From positions 398,881-462,880 of the forward strand of contig NZ_KB905414.1 of the NCBI RefSeq assembly GCF_000379465.1: a DNA stretch of 64,000 nucleotides, in the 5' to 3' direction. The position numbers were made by a program, and so were the translations under genes. Below are positions 54,852 through 63,665 of the stretch, piece after piece (within the stretch, counting starts at the first letter, position 1; each line of letters opens with the position of its first letter). The DNA is from Sciscionella marina DSM 45152 (lineage in GTDB: Bacteria; Actinomycetota; Actinomycetes; Mycobacteriales; Pseudonocardiaceae). The notes beneath the pieces were generated by a model, which did not search any database, was not told the origin of the DNA, and was given only the letters and a program-made list of their open reading frames with translations.

Positions 54852-55485
54852 ATGCTAAATCTGGGTACTGAACTGAATATGAAACCGGAAGGAGCGGCGA
54901 CGGTCCGGCAACGGCTCTCCCGGCAGGAGTCGCAGGCGCTGACCCGGACCCGGCTGCTCGACGCCGCGGCCGAGGTGTTCGCGGCCAACGGTGCCGCGGG
55001 AACCTCGGTCGAGCAGATCACCGAGCGCGCCGGTTATTCGCGCGGGCCTTCTACGGTCACTTCGGCGGTAAGGACACCGCGGTCGCGGAGCTACTCGAAC
55101 ACCGAACCCGCCGGGAACGCGCCGAGCTGGCCGCGCTCGCCTCTGCCCGGGCGACACCTGGGAGGCACTGCGTTCCTGGCACCGCGAACGGTCCGCGCAC
55201 AGCGAGGAATGGCCGGCGCTGCGCCTGGAACTGGTGCGACACACGCTGCGCCGCCCGCCAGGGGAGCGGTCGGTACTCGCCGAGCGCGAAGCCATGGCAC
55301 GGGCGGCACTCACCGAAGCCGTAGCACACGAGATCGGGAGCTCCGGGGCCGAGTTTGCCGCGCTCGTGGTGCACGCACCGGAGGACGGTCTGGCGATTCA
55401 GCGCGCCATCGATCCCGATTCGGTCCCGGCCGATGCGATCGTGACCGCCACCGAACTCGTCCTGCGCGGGGCACACGCCGGATAG
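54852..55485 (+). pseudogene. TetR/AcrR-family regulator with two frameshifts
   Basis: The N-terminal HTH reads TRLLDAAAEVFAANGAAGTS and VEQITERAGYSRG, then loses one G near 55041-55047. The next frame continues AFYGHFGGKDTAVAELLEH to LASARA. A second one-base loss near 55147-55153 shifts to GDTWEALRSWHRERSAHSEE and on to ATELVLRGAHAG. Joined, these make a normal TetR protein of about 210 residues. Start ATG at 54852 or 54879. It is divergent from the broken amidase, its presumed target. Confidence 0.75.
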
Positions 55486-55492
55486 CCCTCGG

Positions 55493-56326
55493 TCACAGCC
55501 TCCAGATGTCGATGCCGACCGGATGACCGCGTTCGCTGAACAGGCCGTCCGGGCTGGTTTCCTTGAGTAGCAGGCGCAGCGCAGTTTCGAATTCGGCGCG
55601 CCGGTCACCGAACAACCCCGGTGCCGAGCTGGACTGGGAGAAAACGGCGGCCACGATGTCCTCGGTGGCACGGGTGTGCACGCGCCCCGGAAGGTCGATC
55701 CGTTGTGCCACGGCGAATCCCGCCGCCCGGTAGACCTCGTCCTCGCCCGAGGGGGTGCCGTGCGGGAGGTGGGATCGGCCCGCACGGCGGACCGGACCCA
55801 GATAGGCACGCACCAATTCGGTGATCGAGTCGTGCGGTGGTCGCGGATACGGCAATTCTTCGGCCGCATCGAGTCCCCGATGAGTCGTGGCGTGCACATG
55901 TGCACACGCTCCCCCGGTCGCCAGCATTCCGCGCACCACGGGGAGAACCGTCGCCCGGTCCATCCAGTGCAGTGACTGCGCGAGGGTGATCAACCGGAAT
56001 TTCCCAAGCCCCGCAGGCAATTCCTCGGCGCGCATGGACAGCCACCGCACATGGGCGACACCCGATCGCGCGGCGAGCAGAGCGGCCTGGTCGAGCATGT
56101 CCCGGTCGGCGTCGAGCCCGATCGTTTCCGCGAACAGGTGCGCCAGCGGCAAGGTGAGCGAACCCGGGCCGCAGCCGAGATCGAGCAGCCGCCCGCTGCC
56201 GTCGAGGTGCAGGGCGGCGGCCAGGGCCGGGGCGAGCTCGGCCGGATACGGCATGCGGCCCCGCGAATAGTAGGCGGCACTACCGGAATAGAGCGAGGGA
56301 TCCCATTCCCAGTCTTGCTCGGCCAC
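55493..56326 (-). CDS. Class I SAM-dependent methyltransferase
   Basis: 277 residues. YYSRGRMPYPAELAPALAAAL, then SAM motif I LLDLGCGPGSLTLPLAHLF, motif II region IGLDADRDMLDQA and RLITLAQSLHWMD, place it in the methyltransferase-11/25 group. GTG (VAEQDWEWDPSLYSGSAAYY) was chosen as the start of conserved sequence; an upstream start is possible. The substrate is unknown. It converges with the broken TetR gene (7 bp apart). Confidence 0.86.
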   Translation of the reverse strand: MAEQDWEWDPSLYSGSAAYYSRGRMPYPAELAPALAAALHLDGSGRLLDLGCGPGSLTLPLAHLFAETIGLDADRDMLDQAALLAARSGVAHVRWLSMRAEELPAGLGKFRLITLAQSLHWMDRATVLPVVRGMLATGGACAHVHATTHRGLDAAEELPYPRPPHDSITELVRAYLGPVRRAGRSHLPHGTPSGEDEVYRAAGFAVAQRIDLPGRVHTRATEDIVAAVFSQSSSAPGLFGDRRAEFETALRLLLKETSPDGLFSERGHPVGIDIWRL

Positions 56327-56404
56327 ACCGCCCAGTCTAGCCGTGGAACCTCGTCGTCTCACCGAGTTCCGCGCGGGCCCGGAGCTCGGGCCCGAAAAAA
56401 ACCG

Positions 56405-57652
56405 CTACCGCTCGGTGAGCCCGCGCAGCATCTCCTCCTGGTGCCGGTGGCCGATGGTCTCGTAACCGAGCACGGTCACGAACGGGGCGAGCATCACCAC
56501 GAGCAGGCACACCGCGAGCCCGGTACCGGCGAGCGAAAGCAGGACCGCGAGCAGCAGCACCGCGAGGGTGACCGAGATCAGCACCAGGTGGAAGCGGTCG
56601 AAGGCGGACAACAGCAGGGTGTGCAGCAGATAGACCATGCCCAGGTACACCGCGACCGGAATGGCCAGCGCCAGCACGACGCCGGTCTCCCCCAGCTCGG
56701 CGCGGTGTTCCAGCTGCAGTCCCGCGATGTGCAGGCCCGCCCCGGTCGCCGCGATCGCGAGGAACAGTGGCAGGTGCCCGAAACCGAACAGGTACCCGCG
56801 CCGCCTGCGGTGGGCGAGCATCTCGCCGAACGGGGTGAGGAAGTACATCCACCACATCCCGAAGGTGAGCCCGACGCCCGCGATGACCACGGCGATCGCG
56901 TCGCCGTCCCAGTGGATCCGCCCGGGGCCGCCGAGCAGTCCGGAGGACGAGGCGACGGTGCCGACCACCCCTTCGCCGAGGGTGATGATCGCGAACAGGC
57001 TGTACCGCTCGGCGAGGTGATGCGGATGCCACGGGGTACCGTCCGCGCGGCCCTGGGCGAGCGAGGGAAGCACGAGCTCCAGCACCGCGAGGGCGGCGAG
57101 CAGCGGGACCATGACCGGCAGCGGCAGCCGCACGAAGGCGATCACGATCCAGCACACCTGCACGATGACGGTCCACCGGATGCTGGCCATGCCGACCCGG
57201 TGGAACGCGGGCGATTCGCGGGCGGCGCGCCACCACTGCAGCACCATCCCGAGGCGCATGACCACATAGCCGAGCACCATGACGCGGACCTCCACGTGTC
57301 CGCCCTCGGCCACCGAGGCGAACATCGCGGGCAGGCCGAGCGCGAATACGACCACACCGATCATCTGCAGCATGGTCAGGATCCGGTCGAGCCAGTCATC
57401 GGTGCCGAAGGCCGAGGCGAACCAGCTGAAGTGGATCCAGGCGAGGCAGATCGCGAACATTGCGAGCACGAACGCGAGGACGGCCGCCCACACCCGGCCC
57501 TCGGCGAGCAGTTCGGCGAACTGGGATGCCGCGGTGCCGACCGCGACCACGAAGGTCAGATCGAACAGCAACTCCAGCGGTGAGGACACCCGGCCGGGTT
57601 CATCCGGTGAGCGACCGGACATGGGTACGAGGCGGCGAGTCAACGAACGCAT
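56405..57652 (-). CDS. Low temperature requirement protein A (LtrA)
   Basis: 415 residues with about 12 predicted membrane segments. Family signatures are SSPLELLFDLTFVVAVGTAA near the N-terminus, HLAERYSLFAIITLGEGVVG and WMYFLTPFGEMLAHRRRRGYLFGFGH in the middle. LtrA proteins are named after a Listeria cold-growth mutant; their molecular function is unknown. The ATG start has good codon bias but no strong ribosome-binding site. It appears monocistronic. Confidence 0.88.
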   Translation of the reverse strand: MRSLTRRLVPMSGRSPDEPGRVSSPLELLFDLTFVVAVGTAASQFAELLAEGRVWAAVLAFVLAMFAICLAWIHFSWFASAFGTDDWLDRILTMLQMIGVVVFALGLPAMFASVAEGGHVEVRVMVLGYVVMRLGMVLQWWRAARESPAFHRVGMASIRWTVIVQVCWIVIAFVRLPLPVMVPLLAALAVLELVLPSLAQGRADGTPWHPHHLAERYSLFAIITLGEGVVGTVASSSGLLGGPGRIHWDGDAIAVVIAGVGLTFGMWWMYFLTPFGEMLAHRRRRGYLFGFGHLPLFLAIAATGAGLHIAGLQLEHRAELGETGVVLALAIPVAVYLGMVYLLHTLLLSAFDRFHLVLISVTLAVLLLAVLLSLAGTGLAVCLLVVMLAPFVTVLGYETIGHRHQEEMLRGLTER

Positions 57653-57706
57653 GCTTCCCCTCTGGTGCCGCGGACCGATCTCTTGGCCAGTAGAACACGA
57701 AGCCGG

Positions 57707-58405
57707 TCAGGGAAGATAACGTTCGAGTTCCTCGGTGTGGTGATCAAGGTGCTCGCACAGCAGCTCCTGGGTGCTCGCCAGATCGAATTCCTCGAGCGCC
57801 TCGATGATCTGCCGGTGGTTCTCCACCGCGCGCTGCGGGCGATCGGGCTGCACGAGGAACGCGGCGATCCCGGTGCGCTGCTGGCGATCCCCCATGGAGG
57901 AGTACACCTCGGTGAGCACGGTGTTACCGACGGCGGTGACCAGTGTGGTGTGGAATTCCCGGTCGCAGGCGATGATCTCGGGGTACCCGGCGTCCTCGGC
58001 GGTCAGCTTCTCCTGGCGTTCCACGATGGGGCGCAGTTCCTCGGCGACCTCGATCCGGCGGGTGCACAGTTCCTGCACCGCATAGAGTTCGAGCGCGAGC
58101 CGGGTGCGGTGCAGTTCCCGGATCTGGCGCGCGGTGATCTGGGTGACCAGTGCGCCCCGGCGCGGGAGCAGCTGGATGAGCTTCTCCGCGTCGAGGCGCA
58201 GGAAGGCCTCCCGGACCGGGGTGCGGGAGAGTCCGGTGACCTTGGCGATGTCCATCTCGGTGATGAGATCGCCCGGCGGCAGCACCAGATCCACGATCAG
58301 CCGCTTGATGTACTGGTACGCGAAATCCTTCGCCGGGGTATCCCGCGGGCGCTCGACGACCGGGAGTTCGGGTCGTTCCTGGGGAAGTGACTCGGGCCGC
58401 CGCAT
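57707..58405 (-). CDS. GntR-family (FCD) transcriptional regulator
   Basis: 232 residues: N-terminal winged helix IKRLIVDLVLPPGDLITEMD and VTGLSRTPVREAFLRLDAE, then the all-helical FCD effector domain with metal-binding-type residues DREFHTTLVTAVGN and VENHRQIIEALEEFD. It is the fourth gene in the run RraA, MFS, nitrilase, GntR on the minus strand, probably the local repressor of that catabolic operon. A 12-bp palindrome upstream of rraA is a candidate operator. Confidence 0.9.
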   Translation of the reverse strand: MRRPESLPQERPELPVVERPRDTPAKDFAYQYIKRLIVDLVLPPGDLITEMDIAKVTGLSRTPVREAFLRLDAEKLIQLLPRRGALVTQITARQIRELHRTRLALELYAVQELCTRRIEVAEELRPIVERQEKLTAEDAGYPEIIACDREFHTTLVTAVGNTVLTEVYSSMGDRQQRTGIAAFLVQPDRPQRAVENHRQIIEALEEFDLASTQELLCEHLDHHTEELERYLP

Positions 58406-58447
58406 CGCCTCTGCTGTCCTGCCTCTCGTTCCGGGTACCCGCGCATT

Positions 58448-59257
58448 CTACGTGTGCGGGGCCGGAATCACCGCGAAACGGCGGTTGGCGAGCGAGGGAT
58501 TGGTGGCGCGCACCCGTTCGACGCGCTCGGCGTGCAGCCGCGCGAGCGCGATTCCCGGCTGTTCTCCCGCTCCGGCGAGCACGCTGCCCATCGGGTCGAC
58601 GATCATGCTCTGCCCGGTGCAGAACGGCCCGGTCTGCCCCGAAGCGAGCACATAGCTGGTGTTCTCGATGGCCCGGGCGCGGGCGAGCACGCTCCAGTGT
58701 TCCTCCTTGGCCGGTCCGGCGACCCAGGCGGCGGGCACCGCGATGGCATTCGCCCCCGCATCGGTCAGGCTGCGCGCCATTTCCGGGAACCGCAGGTCGT
58801 AACAGGTCATCGCGCCGACGCGGAGGCCGCCGAGCCCGAACACGAGCGGTTCGGCGTGCTCGGCGGGTTCGATCCGCTCGGATTCCCGGTAACCGAAGGC
58901 GTCGTAGAGATGCAGCTTGCGGTAGACACCGAGCCGTTCCCCGCCGGAGCCGATCGCCACGAGGGTGTTCGAGGCCCGCGAACGGCCGGGAAGCAGTTCG
59001 GTGAACCCGGCGAGCACGGCGATACCGGCGTCCGCGGCGAGCTCGGTGAGGCAACCGGTGAATTCCCCGTCCAGCGGTTCGGCGTACTCCCGCGGTTCGC
59101 TGCGCTGCTCCGGATCGGCGTACATACTGCTCTCCGGGGTGATGACGAGTTCGGCACCCGATTCGGCCGCGGAGTGCACCGCTTCGGTGACCAGTTTGCG
59201 GTTGCTTTCCTTGTCTGTTCCGGTGGTGAACTGGGCCACGGCAACCGTGATACTCAT
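58448..59257 (-). CDS. Carbon-nitrogen hydrolase (nitrilase superfamily)
   Basis: 269 residues with the catalytic triad Glu in LVITPESSMYADP, Lys in YRKLHLYDAFG and Cys in AMTCYDLRFPEMAR. It resembles deaminated-glutathione amidase and omega-amidase-like enzymes that hydrolyse amides of small dicarboxylates. AAGGAG precedes the ATG, which overlaps the stop of the MFS gene by four bases (ATGA). In this operon it would release an amide from a compound imported by the transporter. Confidence 0.9.
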   Translation of the reverse strand: MSITVAVAQFTTGTDKESNRKLVTEAVHSAAESGAELVITPESSMYADPEQRSEPREYAEPLDGEFTGCLTELAADAGIAVLAGFTELLPGRSRASNTLVAIGSGGERLGVYRKLHLYDAFGYRESERIEPAEHAEPLVFGLGGLRVGAMTCYDLRFPEMARSLTDAGANAIAVPAAWVAGPAKEEHWSVLARARAIENTSYVLASGQTGPFCTGQSMIVDPMGSVLAGAGEQPGIALARLHAERVERVRATNPSLANRRFAVIPAPHT

Positions 59258-60555
59258 GCGTTCTCCTTGGCGTCGAGCGGCCGTTCGGGATGGACGAAGA
59301 ACCAGCAGACCGCACCGAGCACCCCGGCGACGGCGAGTACGAGCATGGCGAGCACCCAGTCTCCCCCGATGCCGACGAGGATCCCGGTGAACAGCGGTCC
59401 CGCCGCGGAGATCAGATTGCCCCACAGGTTCGTCCAGCCGCTGACCGTCGCCGAATGCTTCCCGCCCAGATCCTGGCAGGCGGCCCACACCTGGACCTGC
59501 ACCGTGCCCACCGAGCCGAGACTCAGGCACAGGAACAGGATCATCAGCGTGGTGTCCGCGGAAAGCGCGCCGAGCACGAGGAAACCGGCCGCGGCGAGAT
59601 ACCCGATGGCCGCCAGCCAGACCCGGGGCCGCCAGCGCCGCAGCACCCGGTCGTTGAGCGCCCCGATGCCGAAAACCCCGATCAGCATGGCGATCCAGGG
59701 CAGCGAACCCAGAAAACCCATCTGCGACAGGGACAATCCGCGCGCCTGCACCAGATAGGTCGGCAGCCAGGTGGCGAAGAATCCCTGGATGAGCAACAGG
59801 AAGGCGTACTGCGCGCCGATCGCCCAGAACCGCAACGAACCGGCGAACACCCGCCAGGACAGCTTCTGTTGCTGCTGATCGTCTTCCCTGCCGGATTCGA
59901 TGTAGTCGACCTCCGCGCGGGAGATCCGCGGATGCTCGCGCGGTTCGTCGCGGGCGAACCACCACCACGTTAGAGCGAGGATCGCGCCGAGCACGGCGAA
60001 CACGTGGAACACCTGACGCCAGCCGAACGCGTCGATGATCCATACCACGAGCGGGGTTCCCACGACATTGCCGAGATACAGCCCGCACAACAGGATCGAA
60101 TTGCCGCGCGACTGCTCGCGTCGCGGGAACCAGCGGTGCAGGGTGTACACCGAGGCGGGCCAGTCGGCGGCCTGCCCGATTCCGAGTAGCACCCGGATCA
60201 CCACGAACCCCAGGAACACCAGGCCGTACGGAGTCAGAAAGGTGAACACGGACCACCACAGGCCCGCGACGGCGAGCGCTTTGCGTGGCCCGAACCGGCG
60301 GGTGATGATTCCGCCGGGTACCTGGAAAAGCGCGTAGGCCCACCAGAAAGCGGTGAGAATGACCGACATCTGGGTGACCGAGAAATGCAGGTTCTGCTGG
60401 ATCACCGGCGCGGCAGCGGTCATCGCCGCCCGGTCCATGCTCATCACGAAGGTCACCGGGAGCAGCAGCCCGGCGCTGAGCACCCAGCGAATGCCGCCAC
60501 GCGGCGGATTCCGCGTCGCGGCAGCGGGTTGCGCGGGGGCCGAGGTCCGTACCAT
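59254..60555 (-). CDS. MFS transporter, anion:cation symporter (ACS) type
   Basis: 433 residues with 12 predicted membrane segments. VMSMDRAAMTAAAPVIQQNL and GIGQAADWPASVYTLHRWFP match the family that takes up hexuronates, galactonate, tartrate or phthalate with protons. A cytoplasmic loop with GREDDQQQQKLSW separates the halves. It lies between rraA and the nitrilase in one operon, overlapping the latter by four bases. The cargo is probably an organic acid or its amide. Confidence 0.9.
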   Translation of the reverse strand: MVRTSAPAQPAAATRNPPRGGIRWVLSAGLLLPVTFVMSMDRAAMTAAAPVIQQNLHFSVTQMSVILTAFWWAYALFQVPGGIITRRFGPRKALAVAGLWWSVFTFLTPYGLVFLGFVVIRVLLGIGQAADWPASVYTLHRWFPRREQSRGNSILLCGLYLGNVVGTPLVVWIIDAFGWRQVFHVFAVLGAILALTWWWFARDEPREHPRISRAEVDYIESGREDDQQQQKLSWRVFAGSLRFWAIGAQYAFLLLIQGFFATWLPTYLVQARGLSLSQMGFLGSLPWIAMLIGVFGIGALNDRVLRRWRPRVWLAAIGYLAAAGFLVLGALSADTTLMILFLCLSLGSVGTVQVQVWAACQDLGGKHSATVSGWTNLWGNLISAAGPLFTGILVGIGGDWVLAMLVLAVAGVLGAVCWFFVHPERPLDAKENA

Positions 60556-60594
60556 GAGCGATCACTCCTTTGTGCGCTCTTTTCGTGTACTGCG

Positions 60595-61254
60595 CTATTC
60601 GGCCGGGTGCCCCTCGAATGCCGCGAGCGCACCCGACCATTCGGCGAGCCGCCCGCCACCGGAGATCTTGTCTTTCAGCGCCGGCTCACTCGATTCCTTG
60701 TCCTGCAAGGTTTCCGCGATTTCCAGTGCCTCGCCCGGAGCGAGTACCGCGACACCGTCCGAATCACCGAACACCACATCGCCCGGCCGGATCACCGCAC
60801 CGCCGACCGTAACGGGAACGTTGATCGCCCCTTCCACGCCGAGAATCCGGGTGGTCAGCGCGGAAACCCCGGAGGAGAACACCGGAAGCCCGAGTTCCAG
60901 GATCTCCTGCACATCGTTGATCGCCCCGCTGATCACCGCACCGACCGCGCCCCGCGCCGCCGCCGTGTACGCCACCATTCCGCCGAAACACGAACGCGAA
61001 TCCCCGGACTGGTCCACCACGAGCACATCCCCGGGCCGCAGTTCGTCCACCGCGACATGCAGGGCCGTGGAATCCAGTTGTGGCAACCGGACCGTGAACG
61101 CCGTGCCCACGAAACCGAGCGGTCTGCGGACCGGGACGAGCCCGCGCGGGAAACCGTGATCGCGGAGATGGCCGAGGGTCGAGGTCTGCACTCGGGCGAG
61201 TGCTTCCACGATCTCGGCGGAGATGGCTTCCGGTGCTTTACCTCGGATGAACAA
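60595..61254 (-). CDS. RraA-family protein (4-hydroxy-4-methyl-2-oxoglutarate aldolase type)
   Basis: 219 residues. GTAFTVRLPQLDSTALHVAV, GDVLVVDQSGDSRSCFGGMV (metal-binding region), GAVGAVISGAIND and DVVFGDSDGVAVLAPGEAL are RraA/HMG-aldolase signatures. Plant-type and bacterial members cleave 4-hydroxy-2-oxoacids or decarboxylate oxaloacetate; others are RNase E regulators, unlikely here given the catabolic context. The start is TTG (LFIRGKAPEA), fixed by GGGAGG seven bases upstream; an ATG 33 bp earlier lacks one. It is the first gene of the operon with MFS, nitrilase and GntR. Confidence 0.87.
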   Translation of the reverse strand: MFIRGKAPEAISAEIVEALARVQTSTLGHLRDHGFPRGLVPVRRPLGFVGTAFTVRLPQLDSTALHVAVDELRPGDVLVVDQSGDSRSCFGGMVAYTAAARGAVGAVISGAINDVQEILELGLPVFSSGVSALTTRILGVEGAINVPVTVGGAVIRPGDVVFGDSDGVAVLAPGEALEIAETLQDKESSEPALKDKISGGGRLAEWSGALAAFEGHPAE

Positions 61255-61302
61255 CGCTGTACCTCCCAGATCAGACCACCTGAACATGCGCTAGGCATAC
61301 CG

Positions 61303-61314
61303 AACGCATGCGTT
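61303..61314. promoter_or_regulatory. Palindrome upstream of the rraA operon
   Basis: AACGCATGCGTT is a 12-bp perfect palindrome about 50 bp upstream of the rraA start, flanked by GGCATACC and AGTATGTGTACC. It is a candidate operator for the GntR protein of the same operon. Confidence 0.45.
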
Positions 61315-61509
61315 GAGTATGTGTACCCCTGCCTCGCGGTGTATCGCAAGAATGCATCCGGGCTTGAACGGTCCAGCCGCTACGGGGCGCCGGACGGGGA
61401 ACCGCGCAGGCGGAACTCCTCCAGAAGCGCAGCGGGTGTGCCGCTGCGCGGTGCTCCCCCGAGTTCGAGGAGCCAGGCCTCCCGAGAGGGCCCCAACCCT
61501 GAACGCCGC

Positions 61510-61678
61510 GCAGTTCGCGACGCCTGGGAGTGGCGCAGCTGAGCTACGACATCGGCACCGTGTCATTCGGCGGGCGCACCCCGATCGTCGTGACCTGACT
61601 GCTCACCACGACCGGTTCGGCACTGGCACCCGCCTTCTGGATCACCGCACTCGCGGCGGTGTTCCTGCTCTCCGTGTA
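61510..61678 (+). pseudogene. C-terminal relic of an MHS-type MFS transporter
   Basis: One frame reads RRLGVAQLSYDIGTVSFGGR then TPIVVT, a TGA at 61596-61598, and LLTTTGSALAPAFWITALAA, VFLLSV and stop. This is the last two membrane segments of a metabolite:H+ symporter (ProP/KgtP group), with the conserved Trp of TW-LL changed to TGA. The rest of the gene is missing; upstream sequence to the rraA promoter shows no further homology that I can see. The end overlaps the ACR3 gene on the other strand. Confidence 0.6.
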
Positions 61679-62748
61679 GCAGAGCCCCCGTGGTGTATCC
61701 GCCGCCGCAACGCGAGGGAACAGTAGACGAGCCCGACGAGAACCGGCACCTCGATGAGTGGGCCGACCACCCCGGCGAGGGCTTGTCCGCTCGTGGCGCC
61801 GAAAGTCGCGATCGCGACCGCGATGGCGAGCTCGAAATTGTTGCCCGCCGCGGTGAACGCCAGCGTGGTCGCGCGCGCATAGGGCAGCCGTAGCGCGGCA
61901 CCGAGCGCGTACGAACCGGCCCACATGATCGCGAAGTAGACCAGCAGCGGCAGCGCGATCCGCAGCACGTCGACCGGGCGGTGGGTGATCTGGTCTCCCT
62001 GCAAGGCGAACAGGATGACGACGGTGAACAGCAGGCCGTAGAGGGCGATCGGGCCGATGCTCGGCAGGAACCGGTTCTCGTACCATTCGCGGCCCTTCGC
62101 GCGCTCGCCGAACCTGCGCGTGAGATACCCGGCGATGAGCGGGACACCGAGGAAGATCAGCACCGAGCGCACGATCGCCCATGCGGAGATGTGCAGTTCG
62201 GTCTGCGCGAGGCCGAGCCATCCGGGCAGAACCGAGAGATAGAACCACCCGAGCGCGCCGAACGCGATCACCTGGAACACCGAGTTCAGCGCGACGAGCA
62301 CGGCAGCGGCCTCCCGGTCACCGCAGGCGAGGTCGTTCCAGATGATCACCATCGCGATGCAGCGGGCGAGCCCGACGATGATCAGACCGGTGCGGTACTC
62401 GGGCAGATCCGGCAGCAGCAGCCAGGCGAGCGCGAACATCAGCGCGGGGCCGATGATCCAGTTCAGCAGCAGGGAGGGCCACAGCAGGCGCCGGTCACCA
62501 GTGACCGAACCGAGCCGGTCGTAGCGGACCTTGGCCAGCACCGGGTACATCATCACCAGCAGCCCGATCGCGATCGGCAGCGAGATCCCCTCGATGGCCA
62601 CCGCGCTCAGTGCCGTGTTCAGCCCCGGGATCACCCGGCCCGCGAGCAGGCCGAGCGCCATTGCGGCCAGGATCCACACCGGGAGGAACCGGTCGAGCCG
62701 GGAAAGCCGCGCCAGCACGCCCTGCTCGGTGCTCGCGGTGGCGGTCAT
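61642..62748 (-). CDS. ACR3-family arsenite efflux transporter
   Basis: 368 residues with ten predicted membrane segments. The ACR3 signature is GLARCIAMVIIWNDLACGD with the transport-essential Cys, and TLAFTAAGNNFELAIAVAIA lies in segment 9. It expels arsenite or antimonite using the proton gradient. The ATG overlaps the arsR stop by four bases (ATGA). The last 20 or so residues (SATRRAGTPPRVR) are basic and run into the antisense transporter relic. Confidence 0.94.
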   Translation of the reverse strand: MTATASTEQGVLARLSRLDRFLPVWILAAMALGLLAGRVIPGLNTALSAVAIEGISLPIAIGLLVMMYPVLAKVRYDRLGSVTGDRRLLWPSLLLNWIIGPALMFALAWLLLPDLPEYRTGLIIVGLARCIAMVIIWNDLACGDREAAAVLVALNSVFQVIAFGALGWFYLSVLPGWLGLAQTELHISAWAIVRSVLIFLGVPLIAGYLTRRFGERAKGREWYENRFLPSIGPIALYGLLFTVVILFALQGDQITHRPVDVLRIALPLLVYFAIMWAGSYALGAALRLPYARATTLAFTAAGNNFELAIAVAIATFGATSGQALAGVVGPLIEVPVLVGLVYCSLALRRRIHHGGSATRRAGTPPRVR

Positions 62749-63083
62749 GCGGGTACCTCGGCAGGGACGAGCACCGCGGACAACCGCCCGAGCACCTCGG
62801 CGCGCACCCGGTAGTACACCCAGGTGCCCCGGCGCTCCCCGGTGATCAGTCCGGCCTCCCGCAGCACCTTCAGGTGGTGCGAGATCGTCGGCCCGCTCAG
62901 TTCGAAGGCGTCGGTCAGATGGCAGACGCAGACCTCACCACCGGCCTGCGAGGCGATCAGCGAGAGCAACCGCAGCCGCACCGGATCCGCGAGCGCCTTG
63001 AACAGCGCGGCCAGTTCCCCGGCCTGCGCGGCGGACAGCGGATCACGGGCCAGTGGTGCACAGTCCTCCGGTTGCTTCGACAT
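62745..63083 (-). CDS. arsR: ArsR-family metalloregulatory repressor
   Basis: 112 residues: winged helix ELSGPTISHHLKVLREAGLI with the metal-box Cys pair in EVCVCHLTD, matching the classical As(III)-sensing ArsR type. It represses the operon until metalloid binds. It is translated coupled to acr3 and is divergent from the ArsI/CadI-type gene; an 8-bp inverted repeat lies between. Confidence 0.95.
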   Translation of the reverse strand: MSKQPEDCAPLARDPLSAAQAGELAALFKALADPVRLRLLSLIASQAGGEVCVCHLTDAFELSGPTISHHLKVLREAGLITGERRGTWVYYRVRAEVLGRLSAVLVPAEVPA

Positions 63084-63098
63084 ACATCTATCTTGACA

Positions 63099-63128
63099 GC
63101 TATCGAAGCAGAGAGCAATCTCGATAGC
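63099..63128. promoter_or_regulatory. ArsR operator candidate
   Basis: GCTATCGA (63099-63106) and TCGATAGC (63121-63128) form a perfect 8-bp inverted repeat with 14 bp between, in the divergent arsR/ArsI promoter region. TTGACA at 63093-63098 could be a -35 box for the plus-strand gene. Confidence 0.6.
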
Positions 63129-63165
63129 GATCTACTTAGATGAAGTTCTCATCAGAGGAGCGATC

Positions 63166-63543
63166 ATGTCACGTGTGCAACTCGCACTGCGGGTCGGCGA
63201 CCTGCCCGGCTCGATCGAGTTCTATACGAAGCTGTTCGGCACCGGACCGGCGAAACTGCGGCCCGGATACGCCAACTTCGCGATCACCGAGCCCGCCGTG
63301 AAACTCGTCCTGCTCGAAGGGGAACCAGACCAGGACACCGTGCTCGATCACCTCGGTGTGGAGGTCGCCTCGACCGAGGAGGTCGACGCCGCCACCGAAC
63401 GGCTCACCGGAGAAGGGCTCGACACACTCACCGAAGACGACACCACCTGCTGCTACGCGGTCCAGGACAAGGTCTGGGCGCACGGCCCCGGCAAGGAGCC
63501 CTGGGAGGTCTATACCGTCAAGTCCGACGCGAGTCACCACTAG
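63166..63543 (+). CDS. ArsI/CadI-family heavy-metal resistance metalloenzyme (VOC fold)
   Basis: 125 residues of the vicinal-oxygen-chelate fold: SRVQLALRVGDLPGSIEFYTKLFG at the start, FAITEPAVKLVLLEGE, LDHLGVEVASTEEV with a metal-ligand His, and the Cys pair DDTTCCYAVQDKVW that binds organoarsenicals in C-As lyases. CadI in mycobacteria is the close relative induced by cadmium. AGAGGAG lies before the ATG. It is divergent from arsR/acr3 and would degrade trivalent methylarsenicals or sequester metal. Confidence 0.9.
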   Translation: MSRVQLALRVGDLPGSIEFYTKLFGTGPAKLRPGYANFAITEPAVKLVLLEGEPDQDTVLDHLGVEVASTEEVDAATERLTGEGLDTLTEDDTTCCYAVQDKVWAHGPGKEPWEVYTVKSDASHH

Positions 63544-63665
63544 ATAAGTGGCCATGTGTCGAGGGCATCGGCTCACCAGTGGCCCGTTCGACGCAAGCCG
63601 GTGTCGCGAGGTCAGGGCAGCGTTCGCGTGCGACATGAGGGCCCGCTGTCACGGGACGGAGCGAA

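Noticed and set aside
56051..57583. A 510-codon His/Asp/Glu-rich plus-strand frame opposite LtrA.
   Set aside because: Such composition is the typical antisense of membrane-protein codons; LtrA signatures on the minus strand are clear.
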